Source: Jatrophihabitans sp.
Lineage (GTDB): Bacteria; Actinomycetota; Actinomycetes; Mycobacteriales; Jatrophihabitantaceae
Length of the DNA: 64,000 nt
Reading direction: 5' to 3'
Assembly: GCA_036389035.1 (NCBI GenBank)
Contig: DASVQQ010000017.1
Coordinates: 1-64,000, forward strand
A program made the position numbers and the translations under genes. A model generated the notes under the pieces. It had not been told where the DNA came from. It did no database searches and was given only the letters and a program-made list of their open reading frames with translations. Below, piece by piece: positions 1 to 11,570 of the stretch; positions within the stretch are counted from its first letter, which is position 1; the number at the start of each line of letters is the position of its first letter.

Positions 1-13
1 TCGCCCCCCGTGG

Positions 14-140
14 CCTCCCGCAGGGTCCCGCCGGCCCCGTCCGGTGACGTGCTGGAACGCCCTCCCTGGAGGGTCCCGCCGCCAGCCCGGTGACGTGCTG
101 GAACGGCCACCCTTCAGGGTCCCGCGCCGAGCCTGCGAGG
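14..140 (+). repeat. Intergenic repeat cluster at the window start
   Basis: Two exact copies of CCGGTGACGTGCTGGAACG lie at 41-59 and 87-105. Each is preceded by a core AGGGTCCCGCC-like word (about 22-32 and 70-80), and a third core lies at 116-126. The unit period is about 46 to 48 bases. No credible gene is seen in bases 1-161. A related copy in inverted orientation lies at about 2627-2664, so this looks like a dispersed intergenic element and not a local duplication. Its function is unknown. Confidence 0.7.
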
Positions 141-161
141 CGTGGGGGGAGGGGTGGTCCT

Positions 162-1496
162 TCAGGTGCCGATCGTGCTGGTCGGCACCTGCGCGGGGTC
201 GATCTCGGGCTCCGACGCGCGGCTGACCGAGATCCGCGCGATCCGCCGTCCGTCGAGCTCGAGGACCGTCAGCGTGCGCCCCTCGGCCTCGACGCTGTCG
301 CCGACGACGGGCAGCCGGCCCAGCTCGGCCAGCACGTACCCGGCCACGGTCTCGTAGGGGCCCTCGGGCAGCTGCAGCCCGGTCACCTCGCGGAAGTCGT
401 CGAGGTTGAGCAGCCCGTCGACCTCGTGCGGGCCGTCCGGGCGCTCCTCCCCCGCGCCGGCGACGTCCTCGTCGTACTCGTCGTAGATCTCCCCGATGAC
501 CTCCTCGATGAGGTCCTCGAGGGTGACGATGCCGTCGGTGCCGCCGTACTCGTCGACGACGATCGCGAGGTGGTGGTTCTCCCGCCGCATCTCCGACAGG
601 GCGGTGAGGACGCCGGCGGTGCCCGGGAGCCGCTTGACGTCACGGACCAGGTCGCCGACGGTCGCGGCGCGCCCGGCCGGGTGGTTGGGCAGGAGCAGGT
701 CGCGCACGTGCACGAAGCCCAGGACGTCGTCCTCGTCACGGCCGACGACCGGGTAGCGCGAGTGGCTGGAGTCGGAGACCTGCTTGGCCGCGCGGCTCGC
801 GGTCATCGACGCGTCGAGGAAGTCGACCTCGGTGCGCGGCGTCATGACCTCGCGGACCTCGCGGTCGCCGGCCCGGAAGACCTCGCCGATGAGCCGGCGC
901 TCGTCGGAGGTCAGCGACTCGTGCGCGGTCACGAGGTCGCGCAGCTCCTCCTGGCTGATCGACTCGCCGCTGGCCGCGGGGTCGCCGCCGAGCAGCCGGA
1001 CCAGCACGTTCGTCGACTTCGACAGCAACCAGATGACCGGGCGGGAGAGCTTGGCGATCGCGTTGAGGGGTGCGGCGACCAGCAGGGAGAAGCCCTCGGC
1101 CCGCTGCAGCGCCAGGCGCTTGGGGGTCAGCTCGCCGACCACGAGGGACAGGTAGCTGATCGCGATGGTGACCAGCACGAGGGCCAGCGTGCCGGCGAGA
1201 CCCTCCCGCACGCCCAGGCCGACCAGCCAGTCGGCGAACGGCCGGGAGAGGGTGCTGGCACCGAACGCGGCGGAGAAGAAGCCGGCCAGGGTCACCCCGA
1301 CCTGGACGGCGGCGAGGAAGCGGTTGGGGTCGCTGAGCAGGCGCTGCACGGCCTTGCCGCGCCGTCCGCCGTTCTCGCCCATCGCCCGCACCTGGGACTC
1401 GCGGAGCGAGACGAGCGCGATCTCCGCCCCCGAGAAGGCGCCGCCGATCAGGACGAAGACGACGACCATCACGATGTTGAGCCAGACGTCGCTCAC
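162..1496 (-). CDS. Hemolysin/CorC-family membrane protein with CBS pair
   Basis: A 444-residue protein of the HlyC/CorC (CNNM-like) family, associated with divalent-cation or drug tolerance, placed in the cytoplasmic membrane. The N-terminal DUF21 domain (about residues 5-195) has several hydrophobic segments and the family words FSGAEIALVSL and VVGELTPKRLALQ. A CBS-domain pair follows (about 200-325, with REVMTPRTEVDFLD and a YGGTDGIVTLEDLIEE stretch), then a C-terminal CorC_HlyC transporter-associated domain. I chose GTG at 1496 over the longer in-frame ATG at 1625 because AGGAG lies about 10 bases upstream and the protein then begins just before the first membrane segment. It is divergent from the CAP-domain gene. 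The family is clear; the transported ion is not. Confidence 0.9.
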   Translation of the reverse strand: MSDVWLNIVMVVVFVLIGGAFSGAEIALVSLRESQVRAMGENGGRRGKAVQRLLSDPNRFLAAVQVGVTLAGFFSAAFGASTLSRPFADWLVGLGVREGLAGTLALVLVTIAISYLSLVVGELTPKRLALQRAEGFSLLVAAPLNAIAKLSRPVIWLLSKSTNVLVRLLGGDPAASGESISQEELRDLVTAHESLTSDERRLIGEVFRAGDREVREVMTPRTEVDFLDASMTASRAAKQVSDSSHSRYPVVGRDEDDVLGFVHVRDLLLPNHPAGRAATVGDLVRDVKRLPGTAGVLTALSEMRRENHHLAIVVDEYGGTDGIVTLEDLIEEVIGEIYDEYDEDVAGAGEERPDGPHEVDGLLNLDDFREVTGLQLPEGPYETVAGYVLAELGRLPVVGDSVEAEGRTLTVLELDGRRIARISVSRASEPEIDPAQVPTSTIGT

Positions 1497-1693
1497 CGGC
1501 GGCGTGCTCCTGTCGAAGGGGGCAGTGGGACGACGTCCATGCTGCCCGCTCGTCCTCCCCAGGGCACCACCCGAGCGGGGTCGGCCCGCCCACAGTGACC
1601 TCAACCACTGCCCACTGCCGATCACGCTCTGCGTACGGCTACTCTTGCCAGAGTAACGATTCGTGATCTAGCACCTGGTGAGGGCCACCACTC

Positions 1694-2599
1694 GTGCACC
1701 ACATGCAGGCGGGTCCGCCGCTCTCTTCCCGCATCGCCGCAGCACTCTCCCGGTGGGCTCGCCTCCTCCGGCTCCCGCGCCTGGTGCCCCTGCTCCTGGT
1801 GGTCGGCGCCGTCGCCGTCGTGACGGTCGGGGCGCCCATGGTGTCCGGCGCCGTGACCAGCTTCACCGACCCGGTGGCGCTCGAGTCGATCCCGACGCCC
1901 ACCGGCACCGTCCCCGACGCGGTCGGCTCGGGCGGGTCGTCGTCCTCCGGCGGGTCGGTGGACGACCCGCTCGTGCGGATGGGCGTCGACGGCGACCCGG
2001 CGCCGCAGACCTCGGCCGCGGCGCCCGCCGCTCCGTCGTCGGTCGAGGCGCCGTCCCCGGTGAGCCCGTCGGCTCCCGCGACCGGGTCCGCGGCGGCCGA
2101 GGCGTCGGAGGCCGCCGTCCCCGTCGAGGAGCCGGCGGCCGAGTCCGAGGCCGAGGCCGAGGCGCCCGCCGTCGACGCGGAGACCGAACCGGCGCCGGTG
2201 GCCCGGGCCGCCGTCCCCGCGGACCCCACCGCGGAGGCCGCGGTGCTCGCGCTGGTCAACGAGGCCCGGGTCGACGCCGGCTGCGGTGCCCTGACCGCCG
2301 ACCCGGCGCTGGCCGCGGTGGCGCGAGCGCACAGCGCGGACATGCGCGACCGCGACTACTTCTCGCACACCAGCCCGGAGGGTCTGTCCCCCTTCGACCG
2401 GGCCGAGCGGGCCGGCATCGACTACTCGCGGGCGGAGAACATCGCCTTCGGCCAGGCCGACGCGACCGCGGTGATGGAGGCCTGGCTGGAGAGCCCGGGC
2501 CACCGCGCGAACATCCTCGACTGCGAGCTGACGAAGCTCGGTGTGGGCGTCGCCGAGGGTCCCGGCGGCCCCTGGTGGACCCAGCTCTTCGGCGTCTGA
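1694..2599 (+). CDS. Secreted CAP (SCP/PR-1-like) domain protein
   Basis: A 301-residue exported protein. An N-terminal Arg-containing stretch and a hydrophobic segment (about residues 24-50) form a signal anchor. A long low-complexity Ala/Glu/Pro/Ser linker (about 75-185) leads to a CAP domain at about 186-301. The CAP signature words are LALVNEARVDAGC, ARAHSADM, DYFSHTSPEG, AENIAFG, WLESPGHRANIL and a GGPWWTQLFG end, as in bacterial YkwD-like proteins. The start is GTG with GGTGAGGG upstream; ATG at 1703 is an alternative. CAP domains in bacteria are usually extracellular and of uncertain activity, so the substrate is unknown. Confidence 0.88.
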   Translation: MHHMQAGPPLSSRIAAALSRWARLLRLPRLVPLLLVVGAVAVVTVGAPMVSGAVTSFTDPVALESIPTPTGTVPDAVGSGGSSSSGGSVDDPLVRMGVDGDPAPQTSAAAPAAPSSVEAPSPVSPSAPATGSAAAEASEAAVPVEEPAAESEAEAEAPAVDAETEPAPVARAAVPADPTAEAAVLALVNEARVDAGCGALTADPALAAVARAHSADMRDRDYFSHTSPEGLSPFDRAERAGIDYSRAENIAFGQADATAVMEAWLESPGHRANILDCELTKLGVGVAEGPGGPWWTQLFGV

Positions 2600-2626
2600 C
2601 GGAGGACCCCCTGCCCCCGCCACTTG

Positions 2627-2664
2627 CAGGCTCGCGGCGGGACCCTGCAGGGGGCCGCTGCAGG
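2627..2664 (-). repeat. Inverted copy of the 5' intergenic repeat
   Basis: Read on the minus strand, this stretch contains CCCTGCAGGGTCCCGCCGCG followed by an AGCCTGC word. It closely matches 104-140 on the plus strand, with a few differences over about 36 bases. It lies between the CAP gene and the UvrA-like gene. Together with the cluster at the window start it brackets the first two genes in opposite orientation. Confidence 0.6.
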
Positions 2665-2784
2665 GGTCGGAGGTGGGTGTCCGCCGAACGGGTGTTCCGC
2701 CGCCCGGCCGACTCCGTCGATCCGGTAGACAGCAGACCGTTGCCGCGCTCGCGGAGGCGGCCTGGCCCGACGGACGGAGACACG

Positions 2785-5178
<2,394 letters not shown>

Positions 5179-5341
5179 CCGTGGCCGTTCGGCCGGCAAA
5201 GCCATGGCTTCCCGCCCTCTGCCAGCTGCTGGCCGTCTGCCCGTCAACCATTTGCCTGCACCAGGTGTCATGTAGTTGTAATCGGGTCGCGGGCCTAAGT
5301 TGTGGCCCTTTCCTGCAGGCGGTGTCTCCTAGGGGTGTGCG

Positions 5342-7471
5342 ATGCGCGTTGCTCTCGCGGCTGTGGCCGTTAGCCTTGTCCTTCCGGTGCTGGCCACACC
5401 TGGCGATGCGGTGGCCGCGCTGGTCATGCCGACAGCCGCTGCGACCGCCGCGGGGTCGGCGGTGAGCCAGTCGCCGGGAACCTATCGACCGCTGAATCCG
5501 ACCCGGATATTCGACACTCGACCCTCCAACCCGATTGCGCCGGGTGTCACCGTTCGGATGCAGGTCCAAGGCGTGGCAGGCCTGCCGGCGTCCGGCATCT
5601 CGGCCGTGACGGTCACGCTGAGCATGCCGACACCGGCCGCGGCGGGTTCCATCTCGGTGTTTCCATCAGGCACCGCCTGGTCGGGCGCCGCCACCATCAG
5701 CTTCGCCGCTGCCAGCACTCAGCAGAACACCGTCACCGCCAAGCTCGGCGGCGACGGGGCGATCTCGGTGCGCAACAACACCGCGTCGGCGTTGCAGCTG
5801 GTGGCCGACGTGGTGGGCTATTACACCGTCGGCCCGGCCGTGCCCGGCGGATTTCAGCCGGTGTCACTGCAGCGCCTGTTCGACACCCGGGCAGCCGGAT
5901 CGCAACCGCTGGCAGCCGGTGCCACGGCCACCGTGCAGGTGGCCGGGCGGGGCGCCATCCCGGCGTCGAACGTGAGCGCCGGCGTGGTCAACCTGACCGT
6001 GCTGAGCCCCGCTGCCACCGGCTCGGTTTCGGTCTTCCCGGCCGGCGCCAGCTGGGACGGCTCGACGACGGCCAGCTTCGCCACCGGCCAGACCGAGCAG
6101 AGCATGCTGACCGCGCAGCTCGGCGGCAACGGGGCATTCTCGGTGCGCAACAACACCGGGACCGCGCTGCACCTGGTCGTCGACCTCGCCGGTTACTACG
6201 TCGCCGGATCACCGCTGGCCACCGGCGGTTACCTGCCGATGACCCGGGACCGGATCTTCGACAGCCGGACCTGGGACGACGACGAGTTCTCCGGGCCGTT
6301 CACAGCCGGCGGTCTGCGAACGGTGCCGACGCTGGGCGTCAACGTCCAATCCCCATACACCGGCCCGAAGACGCCGCACTGGGGGCTGCGAGCTGAGACG
6401 ATTCTGCTCACCGTGGTGTCACCGAGCCAGTCCGGCTCCATTTCGGTGTTCGCCGGTGACCGCGCATTCGACGGCAAGGCGATGGTCAGCTTTCCGGCCG
6501 GCCGAACCGTCCAGCGACTGGTCACCGTCCGGATCCCGCCGGAAGGCACGATCCGTATTCGGAACAACAGCTCGGTCACGCTGTCGGTGATAGCGGACGT
6601 CGTGGGCTATTTCGCCGGCGTGCAGAACCGGTTGCACCTGACGACGAGCGCGCTGATCGACCCGGACAGGAATCTGACCGATGTCTCCTGCACCTCGGAC
6701 AGCTTCTGCATGGCGGTTACCGGCAGCGGCCAGGCTTTCCGTTACGACGGCAGCAGTTGGAGCGCCGGGTTGGACCCGCAGGCTGGGGTAGTCGCGGTGT
6801 CGTGCACGAGCCCGACCTTCTGCATGGGCATAGGGCACGGGGGAGCTTCGGTGTCAACCTATGACGGCTCGCAATGGTCGGCGCCTGTCGTCGTCAACCC
6901 AGAGGACGACGACCTCCGGTCGATCTCCTGCGCCAGCGCCAGCTTCTGCGTGGCGATGAGCCATCACATCAGCTGGGCAACGGCATACGTCTTCAACGGC
7001 GCCGGTTGGGACACCGGCACGGCACTCAGCCAGGCAAAACCCACAGTGTCCTGCCCGACCGCCTCGTTCTGCGTGTCAACGGCGGGGGACTCGTCCGACT
7101 GGCTCCAGTGGGATGGTTCACACTGGTCGCGAATCGGCTCAGGTGCTTCGGCTCCCTACCCGGTCCCCGTCTCGTGCGTGTCCTCGACCTTCTGCCAGTC
7201 CGCGAGCATGCTGTCGTCCTCCGTCTGGGACGGCGTCGACTGGAGGCGTGCGCCAACACCTGTCAACCACTATCTGTCGAGCGTGTCGTGCCCGGCCGCC
7301 TTCGCCTGCGTCGTGGCCGATGAGAACCAGCTCAGCGTCTGGGACGGCGCCGAGTGGAGCATGCCGATAGCCAGCACCGACGTGTCCATCTTCGGATCCC
7401 ACGTGTCCTGCCCGACGGTGGACTTCTGCATGGTGGTGGCCGGTCGAACCGCCTACCGGCTCAACAGCTGA
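5342..7471 (+). CDS. Secreted repeat protein: three FDTR-type domains plus a Cys-rich putative beta-propeller
   Basis: A 709-residue exported protein of unknown function. A signal peptide (about 1-30) precedes three similar domains of about 120 residues (about 46-165, 169-290 and 296-425). Each begins with a word like RIFDTRP, LFDTRA or IFDSRT, has a central GSISVFP or GSVSVFP, and ends in RNNT followed by VVGYY, LAGYY or VVGYF. From about residue 440 there are seven short repeats with a [VI]SC-x5-FC core (the sixth has FAC) followed by a Trp-containing strand such as DGSSWS. This spacing suggests a beta-propeller held by paired cysteines. Such domains are common in Actinobacteria but lack a defined activity. 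No anchoring motif is seen at the C terminus. A surface-adhesive or structural role is a guess. Confidence 0.82.
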   Translation: MRVALAAVAVSLVLPVLATPGDAVAALVMPTAAATAAGSAVSQSPGTYRPLNPTRIFDTRPSNPIAPGVTVRMQVQGVAGLPASGISAVTVTLSMPTPAAAGSISVFPSGTAWSGAATISFAAASTQQNTVTAKLGGDGAISVRNNTASALQLVADVVGYYTVGPAVPGGFQPVSLQRLFDTRAAGSQPLAAGATATVQVAGRGAIPASNVSAGVVNLTVLSPAATGSVSVFPAGASWDGSTTASFATGQTEQSMLTAQLGGNGAFSVRNNTGTALHLVVDLAGYYVAGSPLATGGYLPMTRDRIFDSRTWDDDEFSGPFTAGGLRTVPTLGVNVQSPYTGPKTPHWGLRAETILLTVVSPSQSGSISVFAGDRAFDGKAMVSFPAGRTVQRLVTVRIPPEGTIRIRNNSSVTLSVIADVVGYFAGVQNRLHLTTSALIDPDRNLTDVSCTSDSFCMAVTGSGQAFRYDGSSWSAGLDPQAGVVAVSCTSPTFCMGIGHGGASVSTYDGSQWSAPVVVNPEDDDLRSISCASASFCVAMSHHISWATAYVFNGAGWDTGTALSQAKPTVSCPTASFCVSTAGDSSDWLQWDGSHWSRIGSGASAPYPVPVSCVSSTFCQSASMLSSSVWDGVDWRRAPTPVNHYLSSVSCPAAFACVVADENQLSVWDGAEWSMPIASTDVSIFGSHVSCPTVDFCMVVAGRTAYRLNS

Positions 7472-7576
7472 GCCGGCGCGTGCCGACAAGCCGGCAAAGC
7501 CCGAGTTGGCGGCCGGCCCGCCGGTTGTCTACTGCGAGCGCCCCTCACAGGCGGATCGCCTGAGTACATAACGACC

Positions 7577-8368
7577 TCACCGGTCGTCCACCAGCCGGCC
7601 GGCGTTGACCTGCGACACCGCTCGCGCATGGCGGGGCACATTGTCGACCACGAGAGCGTCCGCACCCGCGTCGACCAGGATCTTCGCGCGACGCTCCGAC
7701 GGGCACCACACGGCAAGCTCCCGGTCGGCGTCATGCACGAAGTCGACGACGCGTTGGACCGACGGGACGTCGTTGCGGCCGTTCATGGCGTTGCGCCACA
7801 GAGAGCCGGCGTGAACCGCCAACACCTGTACGTCGAGGTGAGCGGCCGCGGCCACCGCCTGGCCGATCGGGAAGTGCAGCCACGTGAGCAGCCCGAGCGG
7901 CAGGCTCGGCAGCTCCTCGCGCATGTGGCGCAGTGCTGCGGGATCGAAGGACAGTGCTACCGCCGCCCGGTCGCGCAGGGCCTCAGAGCACGTCCGAGCG
8001 AGCATGGCCGCCGTCGTCGACGTCGGGGAACGCCGGGCGTCGTGCATCGAGGACTTGACGTCGAACATGACGCCGACGGCGGGCGGCAGGACGTCGAGCA
8101 GCTCGGTGACGCGGACTGCGCCGTGCTCGACGGCCGTTCGCGCGGTGGCCTCGCCGAGGAGCACGCCCTTGGCGAGTGCGGAGTCGTGCAGGACGAACAG
8201 CTGATCGTCAGCCGTGCGGCCGACATCGGCCTCCACCCAGTCAACCCCGGTGGCGACGGCGGCCAGGAAGCTTTCGAGGGTGTTCTCCACATGACCGTCG
8301 ACGACCCCCCTGCCCATTCCACGGTGCCCGACAAGGGACGGTTTCCCGGTGAAGACCCGTGACGTCAC
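7577..8368 (-). CDS. Glycerophosphodiester phosphodiesterase (GDPD) family protein
   Basis: A 263-residue GDPD-family enzyme, which hydrolyses glycerophosphodiesters to sn-glycerol 3-phosphate and an alcohol. The catalytic GHRG lies at about 14-17, followed by ENTLESF, WVEADVG, a VLHD metal-site word and a late ADALVVDN. No signal peptide is visible, so it is probably cytoplasmic. Its GTG start overlaps the TGA of the ADP-ribosylglycohydrolase gene as GTGA, which indicates translational coupling and makes it the last gene of the minus-strand sugar operon. Its presence suggests that the imported substrate may be a glycerol-linked sugar, which is inference. Confidence 0.85.
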   Translation of the reverse strand: MTSRVFTGKPSLVGHRGMGRGVVDGHVENTLESFLAAVATGVDWVEADVGRTADDQLFVLHDSALAKGVLLGEATARTAVEHGAVRVTELLDVLPPAVGVMFDVKSSMHDARRSPTSTTAAMLARTCSEALRDRAAVALSFDPAALRHMREELPSLPLGLLTWLHFPIGQAVAAAAHLDVQVLAVHAGSLWRNAMNGRNDVPSVQRVVDFVHDADRELAVWCPSERRAKILVDAGADALVVDNVPRHARAVSQVNAGRLVDDR

Positions 8369-9687
8369 AAGAGCCCGTCGGTGGCCGACGCGGCGCGCGT
8401 CCGCACAAGACGGAGCGTGCGTGCGGCGAGCTCGTCGATGCTGATGCCGTCGAAGCCATGCACCGCGCTGCGGACCCGCACGTGTGTTGTGCCGACGAGC
8501 TCGACGGGAACGGCGCCGGCCGCGTGCAGGGCCCCGAAGACGCTGCCCACGGTCGCACCGTTCGAGTCGGTGTCACGCCCGCCCGAGAGGGTGATCCCGA
8601 CGGCGTCGATGAAGTCGGAGCCCCACAGCAGCCCGATGGCGATGAGGGCGGCGTTGTTGACGGTGTGCACCCAGGGGTAGAAGCCGAGGGCCTCATCGAC
8701 CCAGTCGAGCGCGGCGGTGTGACTCGCGCCGTCGAGGTGCAGGGCCAGGACGGCGTCGAGCGCGTGCGCGAGGCGCGACCGAGGCGGCAGGACCGCGTGC
8801 GCGAGCGTGAGCGCTTCGCGGGCGCTCGACACTGCGAGCGCCGACGCGACGAGCGCGGCCGCCCACATCTCGCCGTACTTGCCGTTCGCGGTGTGGCTCA
8901 GGCGGGCGTCCGCGAGTGCCATGCCCGCGGCTTCGGCTGGATCGCCCGGACAGACGTAGCCATAGGCGTCGCCGCGGATGAGCGCGCCGATCCACTCGCG
9001 ATAGGGGTTGTCGTGCGTCGCCGTCGCGGGCGGGCTGAGCCCGTGGATCAAGTTGCGGTATGCCGCCCGCTCGGCGGTGTGGGTCTGCGTGAACGGCACG
9101 CGGTCCAGCCAGGCGGCCGCCACCTGCTCGGTGGTGAACTCGCGGCCGTGCGCCTCGAGGATGTGCAGGGCGAGGATCGTCCAGTCGAGGTCGTCGTCGC
9201 GTGGGACGTCGACGAACCGGCCGGCACAGGCGAGCGGCGCGCAGGGATGCAGCGCGGGCACTGCCTCGGGTAGCGGGTCGAGCAGCGGGAGGTAGCCCCG
9301 TAGCGGCCAATGGTCCACAGCTCGCAGGTAGATCTCCACCTGCGAGCGGGTCAGGCCCTCGATGGGCTTTCCCAAGGTGTTGCCGACCGCCCTGCCGAGC
9401 CACGCACCGCGCACTCGGCCGGGCAGCTCCTCCGCCGTGACGGCGACGGGCCGGGCGCTGCCCGCGATCTCCAGTAGAGCCCGGTCATCCTCGGGCTCTT
9501 CATGGCCCCAGTCCGCTGCGCGCTGCAGCTCGCCCAGGCGCGCGGACACCGCTGCCAAGCGGGGTAAGTCCTTCGCGGCAACCGCGTCGCGCGCGTCGGA
9601 TTCGAGGACGCCCACGGGATACCCGCTGTGCGCGAGCTGCTCCGCCTCGTCGGGGATCAGATCGCGGGGATCGAGTACGTCGTGCAC
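8365..9687 (-). CDS. ADP-ribosylglycohydrolase family protein
   Basis: A 440-residue protein of the ADP-ribosylglycohydrolase (DraG/crystallin J1) family. Family words are RGAWLGRAVGNTLGKPIEG, the metal-binding DDDLDWTILAL and the late GGRDTDSNGATVGSVFGAL. The Asp residues in the last two normally bind two Mg ions. An N-terminal extension of about 85 residues precedes the domain. Members near sugar transporters in Actinobacteria are often of unknown substrate, so protein de-ADP-ribosylation should not be assumed. It lies 34 bases downstream of the permease gene and overlaps the GDPD gene. Confidence 0.85.
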   Translation of the reverse strand: MHDVLDPRDLIPDEAEQLAHSGYPVGVLESDARDAVAAKDLPRLAAVSARLGELQRAADWGHEEPEDDRALLEIAGSARPVAVTAEELPGRVRGAWLGRAVGNTLGKPIEGLTRSQVEIYLRAVDHWPLRGYLPLLDPLPEAVPALHPCAPLACAGRFVDVPRDDDLDWTILALHILEAHGREFTTEQVAAAWLDRVPFTQTHTAERAAYRNLIHGLSPPATATHDNPYREWIGALIRGDAYGYVCPGDPAEAAGMALADARLSHTANGKYGEMWAAALVASALAVSSAREALTLAHAVLPPRSRLAHALDAVLALHLDGASHTAALDWVDEALGFYPWVHTVNNAALIAIGLLWGSDFIDAVGITLSGGRDTDSNGATVGSVFGALHAAGAVPVELVGTTHVRVRSAVHGFDGISIDELAARTLRLVRTRAASATDGLL

Positions 9688-9721
9688 TGTCCGTCCTGAC
9701 GTCGGCGTGGCGGTGCGTTGC

Positions 9722-10555
9722 TCAACCCTTCACGGCCCCGGAGAGGAAGCCTTGCGTCACATGCTTCTGGAGAGCGACGTAGAGCACCATGACGGGCAGG
9801 ATCGTGATCAGCGTCCCCGCCGCGAGTGGCCCGATGTCGACCGAACGCCCCCCGAGGAAGAGGTAGAGCCCCGTCGTGAGCGGGCGGTACTGCGCGGTCG
9901 GCAGGTAGAGGAGGGGGACCAGGAAGTTGTTCCAGTTCTGCAGGAACGTGAAGACCGTGAGGGCGCCGACGCCGGGTAGGACCAGGGGCAGCATCACCCG
10001 CAGGAAGATCTGCAGCTCCGAAGCCCCGTCCAGACGCGCCGATTGGTCCAGCTCATTCGGCAGGTCGAGGAAGAAGGCGCGCATGAAGAACGTGCCGAAC
10101 GCCAGCCCGGTGCTGGCAAGCACGAGATTCACCCCGAGCAGGGTGTCCAGCAGGCGCATCGACCGCAGCTGGAAGTACAGCGGGATCATGTAGGTGAAGA
10201 ACGGAACCAGGAGCCCGAGAATCACGAGGTAGAAGGCGATGCCCCGCCCAGGGAAGGGCAGCCGCGCGAAGGCGTAGCCGCCCATCGTCGAGAGCACGAC
10301 CACCAGGGCCGTGCTCGGCACGGTGAGCAGTAGCGAGTTCACGACGTACTTGCCGAACTCTCCGACCGTCCAGGCCGTGACGAGGTTCTCGGTGGAGAAG
10401 GACGAGAACAGCCCGAACGGGTTGACCTTGACGTCCTCGCTGGTCTTGAAGGCAGTGGAGACCGTCAGGACGAGCGGGAAGAGCACCAGTAGCGAGATCG
10501 CGATGAGCAGCACATGCCTGCCCACCATCCGCGAGCTGCGAGTCGCGTGTCTCAT
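9722..10555 (-). CDS. Carbohydrate ABC transporter permease, MalG type
   Basis: A 277-residue inner-membrane permease with six predicted hydrophobic segments. The EAA loop reads approximately LDQSARLDGASELQIFLRVMLP, the contact site for the ATPase. The start ATG overlaps the stop of the upstream permease gene as ATGA. The open frame runs further upstream, but that part overlaps the partner gene in another frame. No ATPase gene lies in this operon, so a shared MsiK-like ATPase encoded elsewhere is the likely energiser, as is usual for actinobacterial CUT1 importers. Confidence 0.92.
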   Translation of the reverse strand: MRHATRSSRMVGRHVLLIAISLLVLFPLVLTVSTAFKTSEDVKVNPFGLFSSFSTENLVTAWTVGEFGKYVVNSLLLTVPSTALVVVLSTMGGYAFARLPFPGRGIAFYLVILGLLVPFFTYMIPLYFQLRSMRLLDTLLGVNLVLASTGLAFGTFFMRAFFLDLPNELDQSARLDGASELQIFLRVMLPLVLPGVGALTVFTFLQNWNNFLVPLLYLPTAQYRPLTTGLYLFLGGRSVDIGPLAAGTLITILPVMVLYVALQKHVTQGFLSGAVKG

Positions 10556-11544
10556 GCGCCCATCCCCTGCAGTGACAGCTTGCGCTGCAGCCGGTTCATC
10601 ACGATCGCGAACGGCACGGCCATCACGGTGATGATCAGCGCGAGGGTGGTCCCGTAGCTGATCCGGTTCAGCTGGAACGCGCTTTTGTAGGCGTAGGTGC
10701 CGAGTACGTCGGTGGCGCCCGCCGGCCCGCCACCGGTCATGACGAAGATGATGTCGAAGACGCTGAAACCGCCGATCAACGTGAGGGTCGCGACCATGAT
10801 GAACACCGGCATGATCTGCGGCAGGATCACGTAGCGCAGCCGCTGCGCGGCGTTGGCGCCGTCGAGGCGCGAGGCGTCGACAAGGTCGGCGTTCACGTTG
10901 CGGAGGGCGGCGAGGATGATCACGAAGACGAATCCCATGGCAGCCCAGATCGCCGTGCCGAGGACGGCGTAGAGAGCGGTCGAGGGGTTGCCGAGCCAGC
11001 CGGTCGTCCACGAGCCGAGCCCGACTGCCTCCAACGCGCGGTTCAGCCATCCACGCGAGGGTTCGTAGATCCAGCTCCACACGACGCCGATCGCCACCGG
11101 TGGCAGCACGTACGGGAGGAAGAACGCCATGCGGTACCACACGCTGCCACGCTCGAGCTTCCACACCAGCAGGGCGAGCCCGAGCCCCAGGACGAGCGGA
11201 GAGATGGTCCCGCCGACGATCCAGATCACGTTGTTCTTGAAGGCCGCCCACACGTCGGGATCCGCCGCGAGCTCGGTGAAGTTCGAGAAGCCGACCCAGG
11301 GCGGGCTGGGATCGAGACCGTCGAAATCGACGAACACGTAGTACACCGCGTTCATCATCGGGAACAGCAGGAAGACGGCCACCATGACCAGCAACGGCGT
11401 CACGAGGGCGATCCCCAGCCGGGCCTGAGCCTTGCGGGTGACTGGCGGAGCCTCGGACCGGATCGCGGGCTGCCGCCACCGCCGGCGTCGCACCCCAGGA
11501 GGAGCTGCGACGGCCGGCGCGCCGGTGGGTGCCTGAATCGTCAC
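10552..11544 (-). CDS. Carbohydrate ABC transporter permease, MalF type
   Basis: A 330-residue permease with a cytoplasmic N-terminal tail of about 45 residues followed by hydrophobic segments. The EAA-type loop contains LVDASRLDGANAAQRLRYVI. It pairs with the MalG-type permease through a 4-base overlap and lies 26 bases downstream of the binding-protein gene. The order binding protein, MalF-type, MalG-type is standard for CUT1 importers of di- and oligosaccharides. An alpha-galactoside is the best guess for the substrate because alpha-galactosidase is encoded divergently. Confidence 0.92.
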   Translation of the reverse strand: MTIQAPTGAPAVAAPPGVRRRRWRQPAIRSEAPPVTRKAQARLGIALVTPLLVMVAVFLLFPMMNAVYYVFVDFDGLDPSPPWVGFSNFTELAADPDVWAAFKNNVIWIVGGTISPLVLGLGLALLVWKLERGSVWYRMAFFLPYVLPPVAIGVVWSWIYEPSRGWLNRALEAVGLGSWTTGWLGNPSTALYAVLGTAIWAAMGFVFVIILAALRNVNADLVDASRLDGANAAQRLRYVILPQIMPVFIMVATLTLIGGFSVFDIIFVMTGGGPAGATDVLGTYAYKSAFQLNRISYGTTLALIITVMAVPFAIVMNRLQRKLSLQGMGA

Positions 11545-11570
11545 GTCGAGATCTCCGCGTCGGCCCGACG

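Noticed and set aside
90..1598. A 502-codon open frame opposite the CorC-family gene
   Set aside because: Antisense shadow with strongly biased composition.
1678..2784. Upstream extension of the UvrA-like frame
   Set aside because: It overlaps the CAP gene, lacks a proper RBS and adds Arg-rich, non-homologous sequence.
8359..9273. 304-codon plus-strand frame opposite the ADP-ribosylglycohydrolase
   Set aside because: Antisense shadow. The minus-strand product has clear family motifs.
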